Assembly (NCBI GenBank): GCA_018266255.1
Contig: JAFEAT010000014.1
Span: 186,001-250,000 of the forward strand
Reading direction: 5' to 3'
From: Cyanobacteria bacterium SZAS-4
Lineage (GTDB): Bacteria; Cyanobacteriota; Vampirovibrionia; Obscuribacterales; Obscuribacteraceae
DNA length: 64,000 nt
The notes beneath the pieces were generated by a model that was not told the origin of the DNA, searched no databases, and saw only the letters and a program-made list of their open reading frames with translations. The translations under genes were made by a program, and so were the position numbers. Shown piece after piece: positions 17,300 to 25,532 of this stretch (positions are counted from its first letter, which is position 1; every line of letters starts with the position of its first letter).

Positions 17300-17327
17300 T
17301 TGCTGGTGTTACATTTGTTGCTATGAT
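17300..17327 (+). promoter_or_regulatory. Sigma70-type promoter of candidate small RNA
   Basis: TTGCTG at 17300-17305, 16-base spacer, TATGAT at 17322-17327. Both boxes are close to consensus. The start of transcription is expected near 17333-17335. The next thing downstream is not a gene but a structured stretch ending in a strong terminator. Confidence 0.6.
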
Positions 17328-17333
17328 CTTGAA

Positions 17334-17514
17334 CGAATTATTAAAGCGTGGCGGAAATCGTCACTTGTCGGGTACAAATTAATTGTCGAACGCAACGCGT
17401 TCGGCGTGCATCGCAGGCACTCCAGTATCGAGGGAATCTAGGGATAGAATCTGTTGGGGCAGCACCAACACTGCGGACAAATCAAAGACCCAGCTCCGCG
17501 AGCTGGGTCTTTTT
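17334..17514 (+). ncRNA. Candidate structured small RNA, about 180 nt
   Basis: Between a good promoter (17300-17327) and an intrinsic terminator (17486-17514) no sensible ORF exists. The intervening sequence folds locally: a stem GTGGCG/CGTCAC around 17347-17363, GAACGC-AAC-GCGTTC near 17391-17405, GTGC/GCAC just after, and TGTTGG/CCAACA near 17451-17469. It does not show the SRP RNA or tmRNA motifs I know, and its multi-hairpin layout is unlike the single rod of 6S RNA. A novel trans-acting sRNA or a long leader are the options; no gene follows the terminator closely enough for a leader to be favoured. Confidence 0.45.
17486..17514 (+). terminator. Intrinsic terminator of the candidate small RNA
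   Basis: AGACCCAGCT (17486-17495) pairs perfectly with AGCTGGGTCT (17501-17510), followed by a T-run. Very stable 10-11 bp stem with a 3-5 base loop. Confidence 0.85.
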
Positions 17515-17538
17515 CTATCTAGCTGCGCACTGTTTCGG

Positions 17539-17584
17539 TAGCTACTCAATCAGATGCGTTAGGCTAGCTACCCACTCAGATCCG
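17539..17584 (+). repeat. Short imperfect direct repeat upstream of tolC-like gene
   Basis: TAGCTACTCAATCAGATGCG at 17539-17558 and TAGCTACCCACTCAGATCCG at 17565-17584, 17 of 20 positions identical, 26-bp period. The rest of 17515-17804 holds no gene; a TTGACA hexamer at 17713-17718 may be the -35 of the downstream gene. Confidence 0.5.
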
Positions 17585-17804
17585 CTGCTACTCACCCCAA
17601 ATTCGCAGAGCCACTACATTTGGTGCGCGCTGGTGTTGCCTAAGTTCTACACGCAATTCTTATATGTGCTAGCGCTAATGCGCATTTGATGGGCTCATTA
17701 CAATTCTGGTTTTTGACATAACAAATGCAGAACAGTGATGTAAACTAACTATCGACCTGGTTGAGTCGGTATTCATTAGGTAACCAGGTATCAGGAAACC
17801 CAGA

Positions 17805-19859
17805 GTGATGCGCGCTTTACCACAATTTGTACCGCTGAGTTTGTTGTTCAGACGAACTGCCAACATCCAAAGCTCCAATGATGTTAGTCAGTCTGGATGT
17901 CAACTGCTTGCGGTTGCTCTGGCCTTTTCTCTTTGCTTGCCAGTGTTGGCTCAGCCGCAACCTGGTGGCGCCGGTACGGTGGGCACAAACGCATCCGGAC
18001 CAGTCGGTCAGAGCGGAGTCAGTCAAAGTGGATCCGCCGCTACATCTCCCAACGGAGCACTACAAGGCGCACCAGCGAGCAACACATCTGGAGTAGCAAC
18101 TCCAACATTGCAATCGCAGACTGGGGCAACACCTTCATCGACTGGAGCATCACCGTCATCAAGAGGTGTTGCGGCACCCGCAAACGCAGTCGCCGCACCA
18201 AACCTGGTGCCCGGCACTGGAGAGGCGAGCCGTCCTTCTAATTTGCCTGCCAAGGATGTCGCTCTCGACACGAGCATAGATGATGATGAGCAAAAAACTT
18301 TCAAGGATCAATTTCTTCTTGGCGAGTCGATCGAACTAAAGCTGCCGAAAGCAAAAGAGTTGATGCCGCTGGGAAAAAATCTTCCTCCAATTAGATTGGA
18401 AGCGAATTACACAGAACCTATTTCGTTGAAAGACGCTGTCAATTACGCGATTGCGAATAATCTCGCCATTCGAATTTCATACGCAAACAAAGAGCAACAG
18501 AAATGGAATTTGGGCGGCACTCTGGCTGGGTTCTTGCCGAACGTGATTTTGAACGGTCAAGATCAGTACTTGCAAGGTTCCACATTGATCGGTGGAATTA
18601 TCCCCAGTACGTTCCAGACGCCAAACGTCTCAGCTCAGGCTGGTATTCAGTGGTTTGGTTTCCAGGGTGGTTCGGTTCTGTTTGGCTCACTTGCTTCACT
18701 GCACAACTATCGCGCTGCTAAAGCTCAAGTGACCGGAACAATTAACGACACCTTGTTAGCTGTCGCCCGCGGTTATTACAACCTTGTCAACAACCAGGCG
18801 CTTCTGCAAATTCAAACGAAAGCAGTCGATGTTTCCAAAGCCCAAGTCGTACTCAACCAACAGTTAGAAAGCGCTGGCACAGGCACGAAGTTTCAGGTTT
18901 TGCAATCTGAAACGCAACTCGCTCGCGACGAGCAGAATCTATTGATACAAGAAGTGGCGTTGCGAAATTCGTCTATCGACCTTGCCACTGTGCTCAACTT
19001 GAACGCCGCAGTCAACTTCTTGTCTGTGGAGTCGACTGTTAAAAAGGTCCGTTTGATAGATCCAAGTGTTGACGTCAATCGCTTGATTGCACTCGCCATT
19101 TTGAACCGCCCTGAATTGAAGCAATACGAGCAATTGAGAATAGCTGCTCGCAGACAGATTCAAATCGCTGCAGCACCGTTATATCCGCAGCTTCAATTCT
19201 ATGGAAATATTCTAGGTAACGGCGCCACTTTTGGCAAAACGTACAATTTTGTTCCAGGTAGTTTCAACGATGTTCCCCTGGCTGCACCGGCTGCTGGACC
19301 GGTTTTGAACACACAGCAGTTTCTCAAGCCGGCGACAAACACTGCCGGACAGACAACCAGCATGAACGGCGCGACAGTGGCCGCTGGCGAACAATATACA
19401 CCTGCTCAATATTCCAGCCGGCAGATGCGGAAGAGTTACAGCATCGGTTATCGCATGGACTGGAACTTTCCAGCTTTCGGATTGGGCTCTGTTGCTGCGA
19501 TCCAGGCGGCACGAGCCAATGCGCGAATCGCTTTGTTGAACTCAAATCAATCTCTGATCAACGTTCTTCAGCAAGTTCGTGAATCCTATTTGAATAGTCA
19601 GACCGCTGAGCGACAAATTGAAGTGGCTGACAAAGCCGTAATCTCATCGACAGAAGAATTGCGACTGGCACGTGTTCGACTAGCCAACGGAGTCGGCACT
19701 AACATCGACGTTATTAACGCTCAGCGAGACTTCATCACAGCGCTAGTGAACAAAGCAAACGCCATCATTACATTTAACCTGGCGCAAGTGCAGTTGCTGC
19801 ATGACACTGGCCTAATCTCTGTAGAAACCCTAACCTCCGGCAGACTAGTCCGCCAGTAA
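17805..19859 (+). CDS. TolC-family outer-membrane efflux protein
   Basis: A 684-residue protein with an export signal (hydrophobic LLAVALAFSLCLPVLAQ ending near residue 50), a ~120-residue Ser/Gly/Ala/Pro-rich linker, then two TolC-type helical hairpin repeats. Typical features are ISLKDAVNYAIANNLAIR at the start of the barrel/helix domain and the C-terminal VRESYLNSQTAERQIEVADKA...LRLARVRLANGVGTNIDVI. It would form a trimeric outer-membrane channel for type I secretion or RND/ABC efflux; no inner-membrane partner is adjacent. Its presence implies a diderm envelope. Start GTG 17805, or ATG 17808. Confidence 0.9.
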   Translation: MMRALPQFVPLSLLFRRTANIQSSNDVSQSGCQLLAVALAFSLCLPVLAQPQPGGAGTVGTNASGPVGQSGVSQSGSAATSPNGALQGAPASNTSGVATPTLQSQTGATPSSTGASPSSRGVAAPANAVAAPNLVPGTGEASRPSNLPAKDVALDTSIDDDEQKTFKDQFLLGESIELKLPKAKELMPLGKNLPPIRLEANYTEPISLKDAVNYAIANNLAIRISYANKEQQKWNLGGTLAGFLPNVILNGQDQYLQGSTLIGGIIPSTFQTPNVSAQAGIQWFGFQGGSVLFGSLASLHNYRAAKAQVTGTINDTLLAVARGYYNLVNNQALLQIQTKAVDVSKAQVVLNQQLESAGTGTKFQVLQSETQLARDEQNLLIQEVALRNSSIDLATVLNLNAAVNFLSVESTVKKVRLIDPSVDVNRLIALAILNRPELKQYEQLRIAARRQIQIAAAPLYPQLQFYGNILGNGATFGKTYNFVPGSFNDVPLAAPAAGPVLNTQQFLKPATNTAGQTTSMNGATVAAGEQYTPAQYSSRQMRKSYSIGYRMDWNFPAFGLGSVAAIQAARANARIALLNSNQSLINVLQQVRESYLNSQTAERQIEVADKAVISSTEELRLARVRLANGVGTNIDVINAQRDFITALVNKANAIITFNLAQVQLLHDTGLISVETLTSGRLVRQ

Positions 19860-19882
19860 GGGTCGCCTAGAGAGGAGGGAGC

Positions 19883-19925
19883 GCCGTTTTCCAAAACGGC
19901 TCACTACCTCGGTTTTCCAAACGGG
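19883..19925. repeat. Tandem CGTTTTCCAAAACGG-like dyads
   Basis: A dyad GCCGTTTTCCAAAACGGC at 19883-19900 is followed by a related CGGTTTTCCAAACGG at about 19910-19924. No T-run follows, so neither looks like a terminator. A protein-binding site upstream of the GT2-glmU operon is possible. Confidence 0.45.
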
Positions 19926-19986
19926 ACACAGCCGACCCCATTGTTGTAAGCTTTTCTTGCACTCATCGGGATCAGACATCATTACA

Positions 19987-20943
19987 ATGAACTATTCACT
20001 TGTCATTCCTGTTTACAAAAACGAGGACTCAATTGAACTTCTGATTTCGACTTTAAGCCAGTTGAACAAAGACCTTAATGGCGAATTGGAAATAGTATTC
20101 GTCATCGATGGAAGTCCAGACCGTTCTCAGGAGCTTATAGAAAGCCTTTTGCCGTCTTCGCGTATGAAGGCGCAAGTTCTCTCTTCCTCTCGAAATTTCG
20201 GAGCGTTCTCTGCCATTCGTATGGGCTTAGAAGCCGCCAGAGGAAAGAGCATTGCGGTGATGTCTGCTGATATGCAGGAGCCGCCCGAACTGGTGAAGGA
20301 ATTTTTCCAAGCTCTGGACACTGAAGACGTAGACATTGTCTTTGGTGTGCGAAGCTCCCGCGATGATCCATGGACATCGATGATTGCATCTCAAACTTTC
20401 TGGTGGTTTTACCAGCGGTTTGTCGAACCTGATTGTCCCGTCGGCGGCGTCGATATGTTCGCCATGACCAACAGTTTCCGCGATCACATTGTGGAGATGC
20501 GTGAAGCAAATAGTAGTTTGTTGGGCCTGCTGTTCTGGGTTGGAGGACGACGCAAATTTGTCTCCTACCATCGCAAAGCAAGAGCGCATGGAAAAAGCGC
20601 CTGGACTTTTCAAAAAAAGATTACTTATTTGCTCGACAGCGTTTTCGCCTTCACCGATTTGCCTGTTCGACTAATGATGTTGGTTGGCGCACTTGGCATT
20701 GTTCTTGCATTACTTTTAGCACTGATCATTTTTACCTGGCGTTTTAGCGGAATCGGCGTGGTACCTGGTTATGCAGGGACAATGCTGACTATATTGTTCT
20801 TCGGCGCGTTGAATCTTTTTGGATTAGGAGTTGTTGGAAATTACTCCTGGAGAAGCTACGAAAATACCAAGAGGCGTCCTCTAAACATCATTGCGAATAG
20901 GAAGTCTTTTGACGTTACTGAGAGGGATGAGGCGATCAAATGA
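19987..20943 (+). CDS. GT2 glycosyltransferase, GtrB/DPM1-like with C-terminal membrane helices
   Basis: A 318-residue polyprenyl-phosphate-type transferase. N-terminal GT-A domain: SLVIPVYKNEDSIELL, FVIDGSPDRS, SRNFGAFSAIRMG and the DxD-like SADMQEPPE. The C-terminal third has two membrane segments (MMLVGALGIVLALLLALIIF and a second ending FFGALNLFGLGVVGN). Such enzymes transfer a sugar from a nucleotide donor to undecaprenyl phosphate. ATG 19987 is chosen because the TTG at 19957 adds ten residues before the conserved start. The last four bases overlap glmU (ATGA). Confidence 0.9.
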   Translation: MNYSLVIPVYKNEDSIELLISTLSQLNKDLNGELEIVFVIDGSPDRSQELIESLLPSSRMKAQVLSSSRNFGAFSAIRMGLEAARGKSIAVMSADMQEPPELVKEFFQALDTEDVDIVFGVRSSRDDPWTSMIASQTFWWFYQRFVEPDCPVGGVDMFAMTNSFRDHIVEMREANSSLLGLLFWVGGRRKFVSYHRKARAHGKSAWTFQKKITYLLDSVFAFTDLPVRLMMLVGALGIVLALLLALIIFTWRFSGIGVVPGYAGTMLTILFFGALNLFGLGVVGNYSWRSYENTKRRPLNIIANRKSFDVTERDEAIK

Positions 20944-22370
20944 CCACACGAAAAAACACTCAGGCTGTTCTTCTTGCTGCGGGGCAAGGCAAGCGCATGA
21001 AATCATCAAAGCCAAAAGTGCTTCATGATGTGCTTGGTAAAACAGTGCTTGGTCGCGTTCTTGATGCTGTTGATGAACTCGGCATCGACCATGTGCATGT
21101 CGTTGTTGGACACGAAGCAGATCAGGTGCGCGCGTTTCTCAAAGAGAATCCACCGAAAACACCTTTGACTGTTCATCTGCAAGAGCCGCAGCATGGCACG
21201 GGTCACGCATTGCAGCAAGTGGTTCCATCGCTTGAGGGATTTACCGGAACTCTTCTGGTTTCTGTTGCAGACACTCCCCTATTGCAAGGTGCGACACTGG
21301 CTGCGCTCGTGGATGGACACATCGAGCAAAAATCAGTCGTAACTCTTTTGACAACTGATGTCGAAGATGCAAAAAGTTATGGCCGAATTTTGCGAGATAA
21401 AGATGGTGCTGTTGTTGCAATCATCGAAGATAAAGACGCATCTGAAGAGCAGAAAAAAATTCTCGAAATCAATCCTGCGATCTATTGTTTTCAGTGGCCG
21501 GTGAGCAAGCCTGGATTATTCTCGCTCACTAACAATAATCGGCAGAAAGAGTACTATCTCACTGATATGGTGGCATGGGCTCATCAAGCGAAACACAAGA
21601 CGGCGGGAATCAAATCAACCGATTGGCGTGAAGTTGCTGGCATCAATTCAAGATTGGAATTGGCAGAAGCGACAAGATTGCTGCGCGATATGTGTATACA
21701 TAAGTTGGCTTTAGAAAGTGGTGTCACAATCGTTGATCCAGCGTCGACTTGGATTTCACCAGAGGTTTCAATCGGGCAAGATTCGATGGTATTACCAGGT
21801 TGTCATCTCACCGGAAAAATTGATGTTGGTCCGAATTGCACAATTGGTCCGAACACCGTTATGAAAGGACCGGTTACTGTCGGCGCGAATTCCAGCATTG
21901 TTCAGTCAAACGTTGGCAATTCCAACGTTGGCAGTGATTGCAAAATCGGTCCGTTTTCGCATTTACGTGATGGAAATGAAATTGGAAATAACGCACGCAT
22001 TGGAAATTTCGTCGAGATTAAAAAATGTGTGATCGGAAATAAAACAAACGTCTCACATTTATCCTATATCGGCGATGCGACTGTGGGCAGTAATGCCAAT
22101 CTCGGCGCAGGAACAATTACCGCAAACTATAACCATGCAACGAAAAAGAAAAGCCGTACCACCATCGGTGATGGCGCATCTACTGGCAGCAATTCCGTTT
22201 TAGTAGCACCGATCACGCTTGGTGATCTGGCGACTGTGGCCGCAGGCACGGTAGCAACTCGTGATGTGCCGTCAGGCGCGTTGGCAGTGGGTCGAGCACG
22301 CCAAGAAAACAAAGAAGGGTGGTCTGGTCGGAATTCGCCGCCGCCAGAAAATCCAAGGCCTGAAAGTTGA
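20940..22370 (+). CDS. glmU: GlmU, bifunctional UDP-GlcNAc pyrophosphorylase / GlcN-1-P acetyltransferase
   Basis: A 476-residue enzyme making UDP-N-acetylglucosamine for peptidoglycan and surface glycans. The uridyltransferase domain opens with AVLLAAGQGKRMKSSKPKVLH and contains EPQHGTGHAL and VADTPLL. The C-terminal left-handed beta-helix shows hexapeptide repeats and the acetyltransferase signature (RIGNFVEIKK, LSYIGDATVG, GAGTITANYNH). All key blocks are present and length is normal. Start overlaps the glycosyltransferase stop by 4 bases, so the pair is translationally coupled. Confidence 0.97.
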   Translation: MTTRKNTQAVLLAAGQGKRMKSSKPKVLHDVLGKTVLGRVLDAVDELGIDHVHVVVGHEADQVRAFLKENPPKTPLTVHLQEPQHGTGHALQQVVPSLEGFTGTLLVSVADTPLLQGATLAALVDGHIEQKSVVTLLTTDVEDAKSYGRILRDKDGAVVAIIEDKDASEEQKKILEINPAIYCFQWPVSKPGLFSLTNNNRQKEYYLTDMVAWAHQAKHKTAGIKSTDWREVAGINSRLELAEATRLLRDMCIHKLALESGVTIVDPASTWISPEVSIGQDSMVLPGCHLTGKIDVGPNCTIGPNTVMKGPVTVGANSSIVQSNVGNSNVGSDCKIGPFSHLRDGNEIGNNARIGNFVEIKKCVIGNKTNVSHLSYIGDATVGSNANLGAGTITANYNHATKKKSRTTIGDGASTGSNSVLVAPITLGDLATVAAGTVATRDVPSGALAVGRARQENKEGWSGRNSPPPENPRPES

Positions 22371-22457
22371 ATGAAACGTTCGTGATTCTTTGCAACACGA
22401 AAGTATAAATTTTGAAACTCAACGCATAGGTTTTTGCTTTTATTGATGAGACTATCG

Positions 22458-22486
22458 TTGTCATACAGTTAGTATTAAAAATATTA
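22458..22486 (+). promoter_or_regulatory. Candidate promoter of secreted protein gene 22539
   Basis: TTGTCA at 22458-22463, 17-base spacer, ATATTA at 22481-22486 (or TATTAC one base on). The gene's AGAGGA ribosome-binding site lies at about 22525-22530. Confidence 0.4.
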
Positions 22487-22538
22487 CTGGGAACAACATC
22501 TCTGACCAGGATCAACATCGTCTCTAGAGGAACAGTTC

Positions 22539-23174
22539 ATGAAATTCAAAACCTTGTCGGCGATAGCCGCAGTAGCTTTACTAATCGGCGGCATCCAGTC
22601 TGCTGAAGCTCGCAACAACACCAAACCTGGCGGTGGCGGCGGAACTCCTACACCTCCTAATACATCGCAAAGACTTCTTGGCCAGTTCACAGCTCAATGC
22701 AACAACCCAGGCGACGTTGCTGATGCTTCTTTCCAAAACGTTTCAGGCATCGGACAAACTGTGAAGCTGCACACGGTGAACAAAGGGATTGCTTCCGCTT
22801 CCGTAGAAGGTTTGAATACCTCGAACGTGACAATGCTTGGTGCAATTCAGTTCTACTCTGACGTGCCAGCTGACAACTTGAGCGTATACATCAACTTCAC
22901 CATTCCAGGCGGAACGGTTGTTCCTTTCGAATTCAATTTGGCACAAGGAAGCCTTCGCAAAGCTGCCCAACCAAACTTGTATTTCATTCCTGTGAACAAT
23001 GCTAATGGCAACGTGCAGATTCAGGCTGGTTCCAGAATCAACGTGATGACCTTCAATCTTGTTGGTAAATCCAACCAAGATATTACTGAAAGAATCTATG
23101 GTCTCAACTTCACCGGCTTTGGTGGAGTCGGCTACGATTTGAGCAGCCCATCAGCTTTCTGCGGTTCTGACTAA
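22539..23174 (+). CDS. Secreted beta-rich protein, unknown function
   Basis: A 211-residue protein with a signal peptide (MKFKTLSAIAAVALLIGG, cleavage after AEA near 24), a Gly/Pro/Thr linker, then a beta-rich domain of ~160 residues containing two cysteines (one near residue 54, one near the C-terminus) that could form a disulfide. A good AGAGGA ribosome-binding site precedes the ATG. It has its own promoter and a strong terminator, suggesting a monocistronic, well-expressed extracellular or periplasmic protein. No family recognised. The next gene encodes a protein of the same general layout. Confidence 0.8.
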   Translation: MKFKTLSAIAAVALLIGGIQSAEARNNTKPGGGGGTPTPPNTSQRLLGQFTAQCNNPGDVADASFQNVSGIGQTVKLHTVNKGIASASVEGLNTSNVTMLGAIQFYSDVPADNLSVYINFTIPGGTVVPFEFNLAQGSLRKAAQPNLYFIPVNNANGNVQIQAGSRINVMTFNLVGKSNQDITERIYGLNFTGFGGVGYDLSSPSAFCGSD

Positions 23175-23212
23175 GATCTGGTCTACCTGTAGAGAACGGT
23201 ATGTAAAATTTG

Positions 23213-23248
23213 AAAAGACCTGGACGCTTTTGCAGCCAGGTCTTTTTT
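23213..23248 (+). terminator. Intrinsic terminator of secreted protein gene
   Basis: AAAAGACCTGG (23213-23223) pairs with CCAGGTCTTTT (23236-23246), followed by more T residues. The inverted A/T ends mean it could act on both strands. Confidence 0.85.
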
Positions 23249-23324
23249 GCGCTTAAGCAGTGAGTGTCATGCAGCGCAGGTATGAAGCTCGGCTGTAGAC
23301 GATGATATACGCACTGTCAAGGGC

Positions 23325-23353
23325 TTGACTTCCGTGCGCCTATTGTATATACA
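23325..23353 (+). promoter_or_regulatory. Sigma70-type promoter of secreted protein gene 23442
   Basis: TTGACT at 23325-23330, 17-base spacer, TATACA at 23348-23353. One of the best promoter matches in the window. Transcription would start near 23360, giving an ~80-base leader. Confidence 0.65.
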
Positions 23354-23441
23354 TATGTGCTTTGACCGGGAGGCCTGCTAGGCGTGTGATGCGCTTGGTT
23401 CTTGTTGACAGCAGCGCCCGGCGCATTTCTGGAGGATGTTC

Positions 23442-24146
23442 ATGCAGACCAAATTGAATTCTATTGTTGCGACAAGTCTGGCACTTGCTGTGACAATCAT
23501 CGGCGCGAATAGTGCGTTCGCAGGAAACTCCAGCCAACACTTCAGAACTCAAGGCGCAGGCTTGAAGGGAAAAGCCAAAGCTGCGGTAATATCGACTCAA
23601 GTCGTCGGAGACTCTTCAGTTCAACCATATATTTGTATCGACAATGGCACCACAAATGGTGGCACGTTCGCTTCATTCACTAACGTTGCCAATCGATTTC
23701 CTCTACTGGCTAATCTAGATGGACCACTGGATCAAGTTGGTCTGGTCGTCAATCTTCCTTCGGGCACACCCGCAACAACAGTCTCGTTTGAAGTGGTTCC
23801 GAATGCATCCACTAAGAACCTATATATTGCCATTGGAGGAAACTACATCACTCCTCAAGGCGTAACCGGCACTTTCCGAAGTGACAACATTCCGAACTCC
23901 ATCTTCGGCAATCAGGCAAAAAACAAAAATCTGCAATACAACTTCAGTATTCCAAACTTGATCAACGCGGTCGGCAATGTACCTGTTCCAGCCGGTTCCA
24001 CGCTTACGTTTTTGTTGATCGATGTAGAGGAACTGTTTCCAGCCCTTCAGCCGGGTAGTGTACTCGTCGATAACGTGATCGTGAACGGTCATGCTGTCGC
24101 TCACAAAGATGTGACACCAGTAGGCACCTGTCCTATACCGTTCTAG
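23442..24146 (+). CDS. Secreted beta-rich protein, unknown function
   Basis: A 234-residue protein with a signal peptide (KLNSIVATSLALAVTIIG, cleavage after AFA near 29) and a beta-rich mature domain with two cysteines (CIDNG and GTCPIPF), again spaced to allow a disulfide across the domain. ATG 23442 is preferred over ATG 23436 because GGAGG at 23431-23435 is then 6 bases upstream, the usual spacing. It has a near-consensus promoter and its own terminator. Family not recognised; general architecture resembles the protein encoded at 22539. Confidence 0.8.
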   Translation: MQTKLNSIVATSLALAVTIIGANSAFAGNSSQHFRTQGAGLKGKAKAAVISTQVVGDSSVQPYICIDNGTTNGGTFASFTNVANRFPLLANLDGPLDQVGLVVNLPSGTPATTVSFEVVPNASTKNLYIAIGGNYITPQGVTGTFRSDNIPNSIFGNQAKNKNLQYNFSIPNLINAVGNVPVPAGSTLTFLLIDVEELFPALQPGSVLVDNVIVNGHAVAHKDVTPVGTCPIPF

Positions 24147-24538
24147 GATGCTGGAGCCCGCTATTGTTATCCGACAGGTCTCCAGCGTTACCGATATATC
24201 TAGTTTGACATACCTACTCCGGCATATCTGACTGATAAATCAGCGCTTCATTTTTCATCGACTTACTCGAAAGAGTAGGTCGATGTTGCTTTTTACGCGG
24301 TTTTTGCGCGGCGGAACATATCACTCATCCGAAGTCGTCTGATTGAATATGGGCACCATATGTGGAGCGCACCGGTATATATTTGATCTTTCTTTGCTGC
24401 GATTTTGTTAAACGAGACGTGCGATTTTGCCGAGTAGTCAAGTCTTGCTCTTTTCCTTGAACGCTCTAAACTGGCTCCAGTGAAAGGTTTTCACTGTACT
24501 GACAACATGACCGCTTTGCACGGAAGTAGCACTTTTAT
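24147..24538. other. Intergenic stretch with dyad and terminator
   Basis: No gene seen in 392 bases. A 7-bp dyad GCTGGAG (24150-24156) / CTCCAGC (24180-24186) and the terminator at 24256-24294 are the only structures I recognise. The remainder should contain the start signals of the small gene at 24539. Confidence 0.5.
24256..24294 (+). terminator. Intrinsic terminator after secreted protein gene
   Basis: CATCGACTTACTC (24256-24268) pairs with GAGTAGGTCGATG (24273-24285) around a GAAA loop, followed by TTGCTTTTT. A 13-bp stem with one G-T pair. Confidence 0.8.
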
Positions 24539-24805
24539 ATGACAGTCGTATCAATAACAGATGGCATCAAACGGTCGAATCAGTCGCAAGGTTTATATGA
24601 CAAACTAGAAACGGGAAACAGAATGCAAGAAGATAGCTTGCCGGCAAATTTGATTAAGCGTCTCGAAGAGCTTAAAGGAAGAGAGCCGAGTTATTGGGAA
24701 GACGAAATGTACTCGAACGAAGCGCTGACAAATCTGCACTATCGTGAACAGCTAGAAACCGCATTCAAGCTCGATCCGCTGGGTCCAATGCCGCCTCGGC
24801 TATAA
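24539..24805 (+). CDS. Small hypothetical protein
   Basis: An 88-residue acidic, soluble protein, rich in Glu/Leu/Tyr in its second half (LIKRLEELKGREPSYWEDEM), without signal peptide or membrane segment. The ribosome-binding site is weak (GGAAG about 12 bases upstream), and the 3' end overlaps the convergent coaX gene by 41 bases. Real gene status is moderately supported by its sensible composition only. Confidence 0.45.
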   Translation: MTVVSITDGIKRSNQSQGLYDKLETGNRMQEDSLPANLIKRLEELKGREPSYWEDEMYSNEALTNLHYREQLETAFKLDPLGPMPPRL

Positions 24806-25532
24806 AATTTATTCCGTGCAGCGTTAAGTCTGGATCGAAATGATCGAAGGCTTTAGTGAGCGGTGCAATTAGTGACGCGTAGCCACCGGTTCCGATTACG
24901 GTTGTTTTCAAACCGAGTTCTTGTCGCGCAGATTTTAGCCACTGTTCGATGATGCCGACTTGCCCGTAAATGCAGCCGCTTGTTATTGCATTGGATGTAT
25001 CAAACGCCAGTGGCATGGGCGGTTGACCATTATTGGAGGCTTCGATTTCAGGCAGCTGTTCGGTCGATTGGTGCAGCGCGCGAAACGTAGTTCCCAATCC
25101 GAGTGTAATTAGACCGCCAAGGAAGCGACCGGTATTTGATACTGCAGTTAGTGTCGTTGCTGTGCCGCAGTCGATCACTATGGCCGACTCTTTCTTCAAA
25201 TATAGTGCGCGCGCAGCGGCTATGTTGGCAATTCTGTCGACTCCAAGCGAATCATATGTGCCGGAGATGAGTGTCTGTGTATCAGAGGTGATTTGAAAGA
25301 CTCTGCGCTGATGTACTTCTAGATATTCGATCAGCGATCTACTTATTGATGGCACAACCGAACAGATTGCAATCTCATCGATGTGCATCGATTCGGCATC
25401 CACAGAAATGTCAGCGGCGGCTTTCTCAGTGTTGCTCAACAGGTGATGCGACAGATCGACGATTCTTCCATCGACAAACACGCCGCATGTGATTCTTGTA
25501 TTTCCAATGTCTACAACTATGCGATTAATCAT
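24765..25532 (-). CDS. coaX: CoaX, type III pantothenate kinase
   Basis: A 255-residue ASKHA-fold enzyme for the first step of coenzyme A synthesis. DIGNT at 8-12 is the phosphate loop, SLGVDRIANIAAA and VIDCGTATTLT are family motifs, and GGLITLGLGTTFRALHQ and VIGTGGYASLI complete the pattern. ATG 25532 is clear. The upstream amidase gene's end overlaps its start by 8 bases, so coaX is the last gene of the DUF547-amidase-coaX operon. Confidence 0.95.
   Translation of the reverse strand: MINRIVVDIGNTRITCGVFVDGRIVDLSHHLLSNTEKAAADISVDAESMHIDEIAICSVVPSISRSLIEYLEVHQRRVFQITSDTQTLISGTYDSLGVDRIANIAAARALYLKKESAIVIDCGTATTLTAVSNTGRFLGGLITLGLGTTFRALHQSTEQLPEIEASNNGQPPMPLAFDTSNAITSGCIYGQVGIIEQWLKSARQELGLKTTVIGTGGYASLIAPLTKAFDHFDPDLTLHGINFIAEAALDPADRA

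Noticed and set aside
17334..17514. 6S RNA or SRP RNA
   Set aside because: Length fits 6S RNA, but the local folds are several short hairpins instead of one long rod, and the SRP tetraloop/asymmetric-loop motif is missing.
17539..17584. CRISPR-like repeats
   Set aside because: Only two imperfect copies, 6-base gap, no further units and no cas genes.
19883..19900. Intrinsic terminator after the TolC-like gene
   Set aside because: The stem has only a 2-base spacer and no T-run follows.
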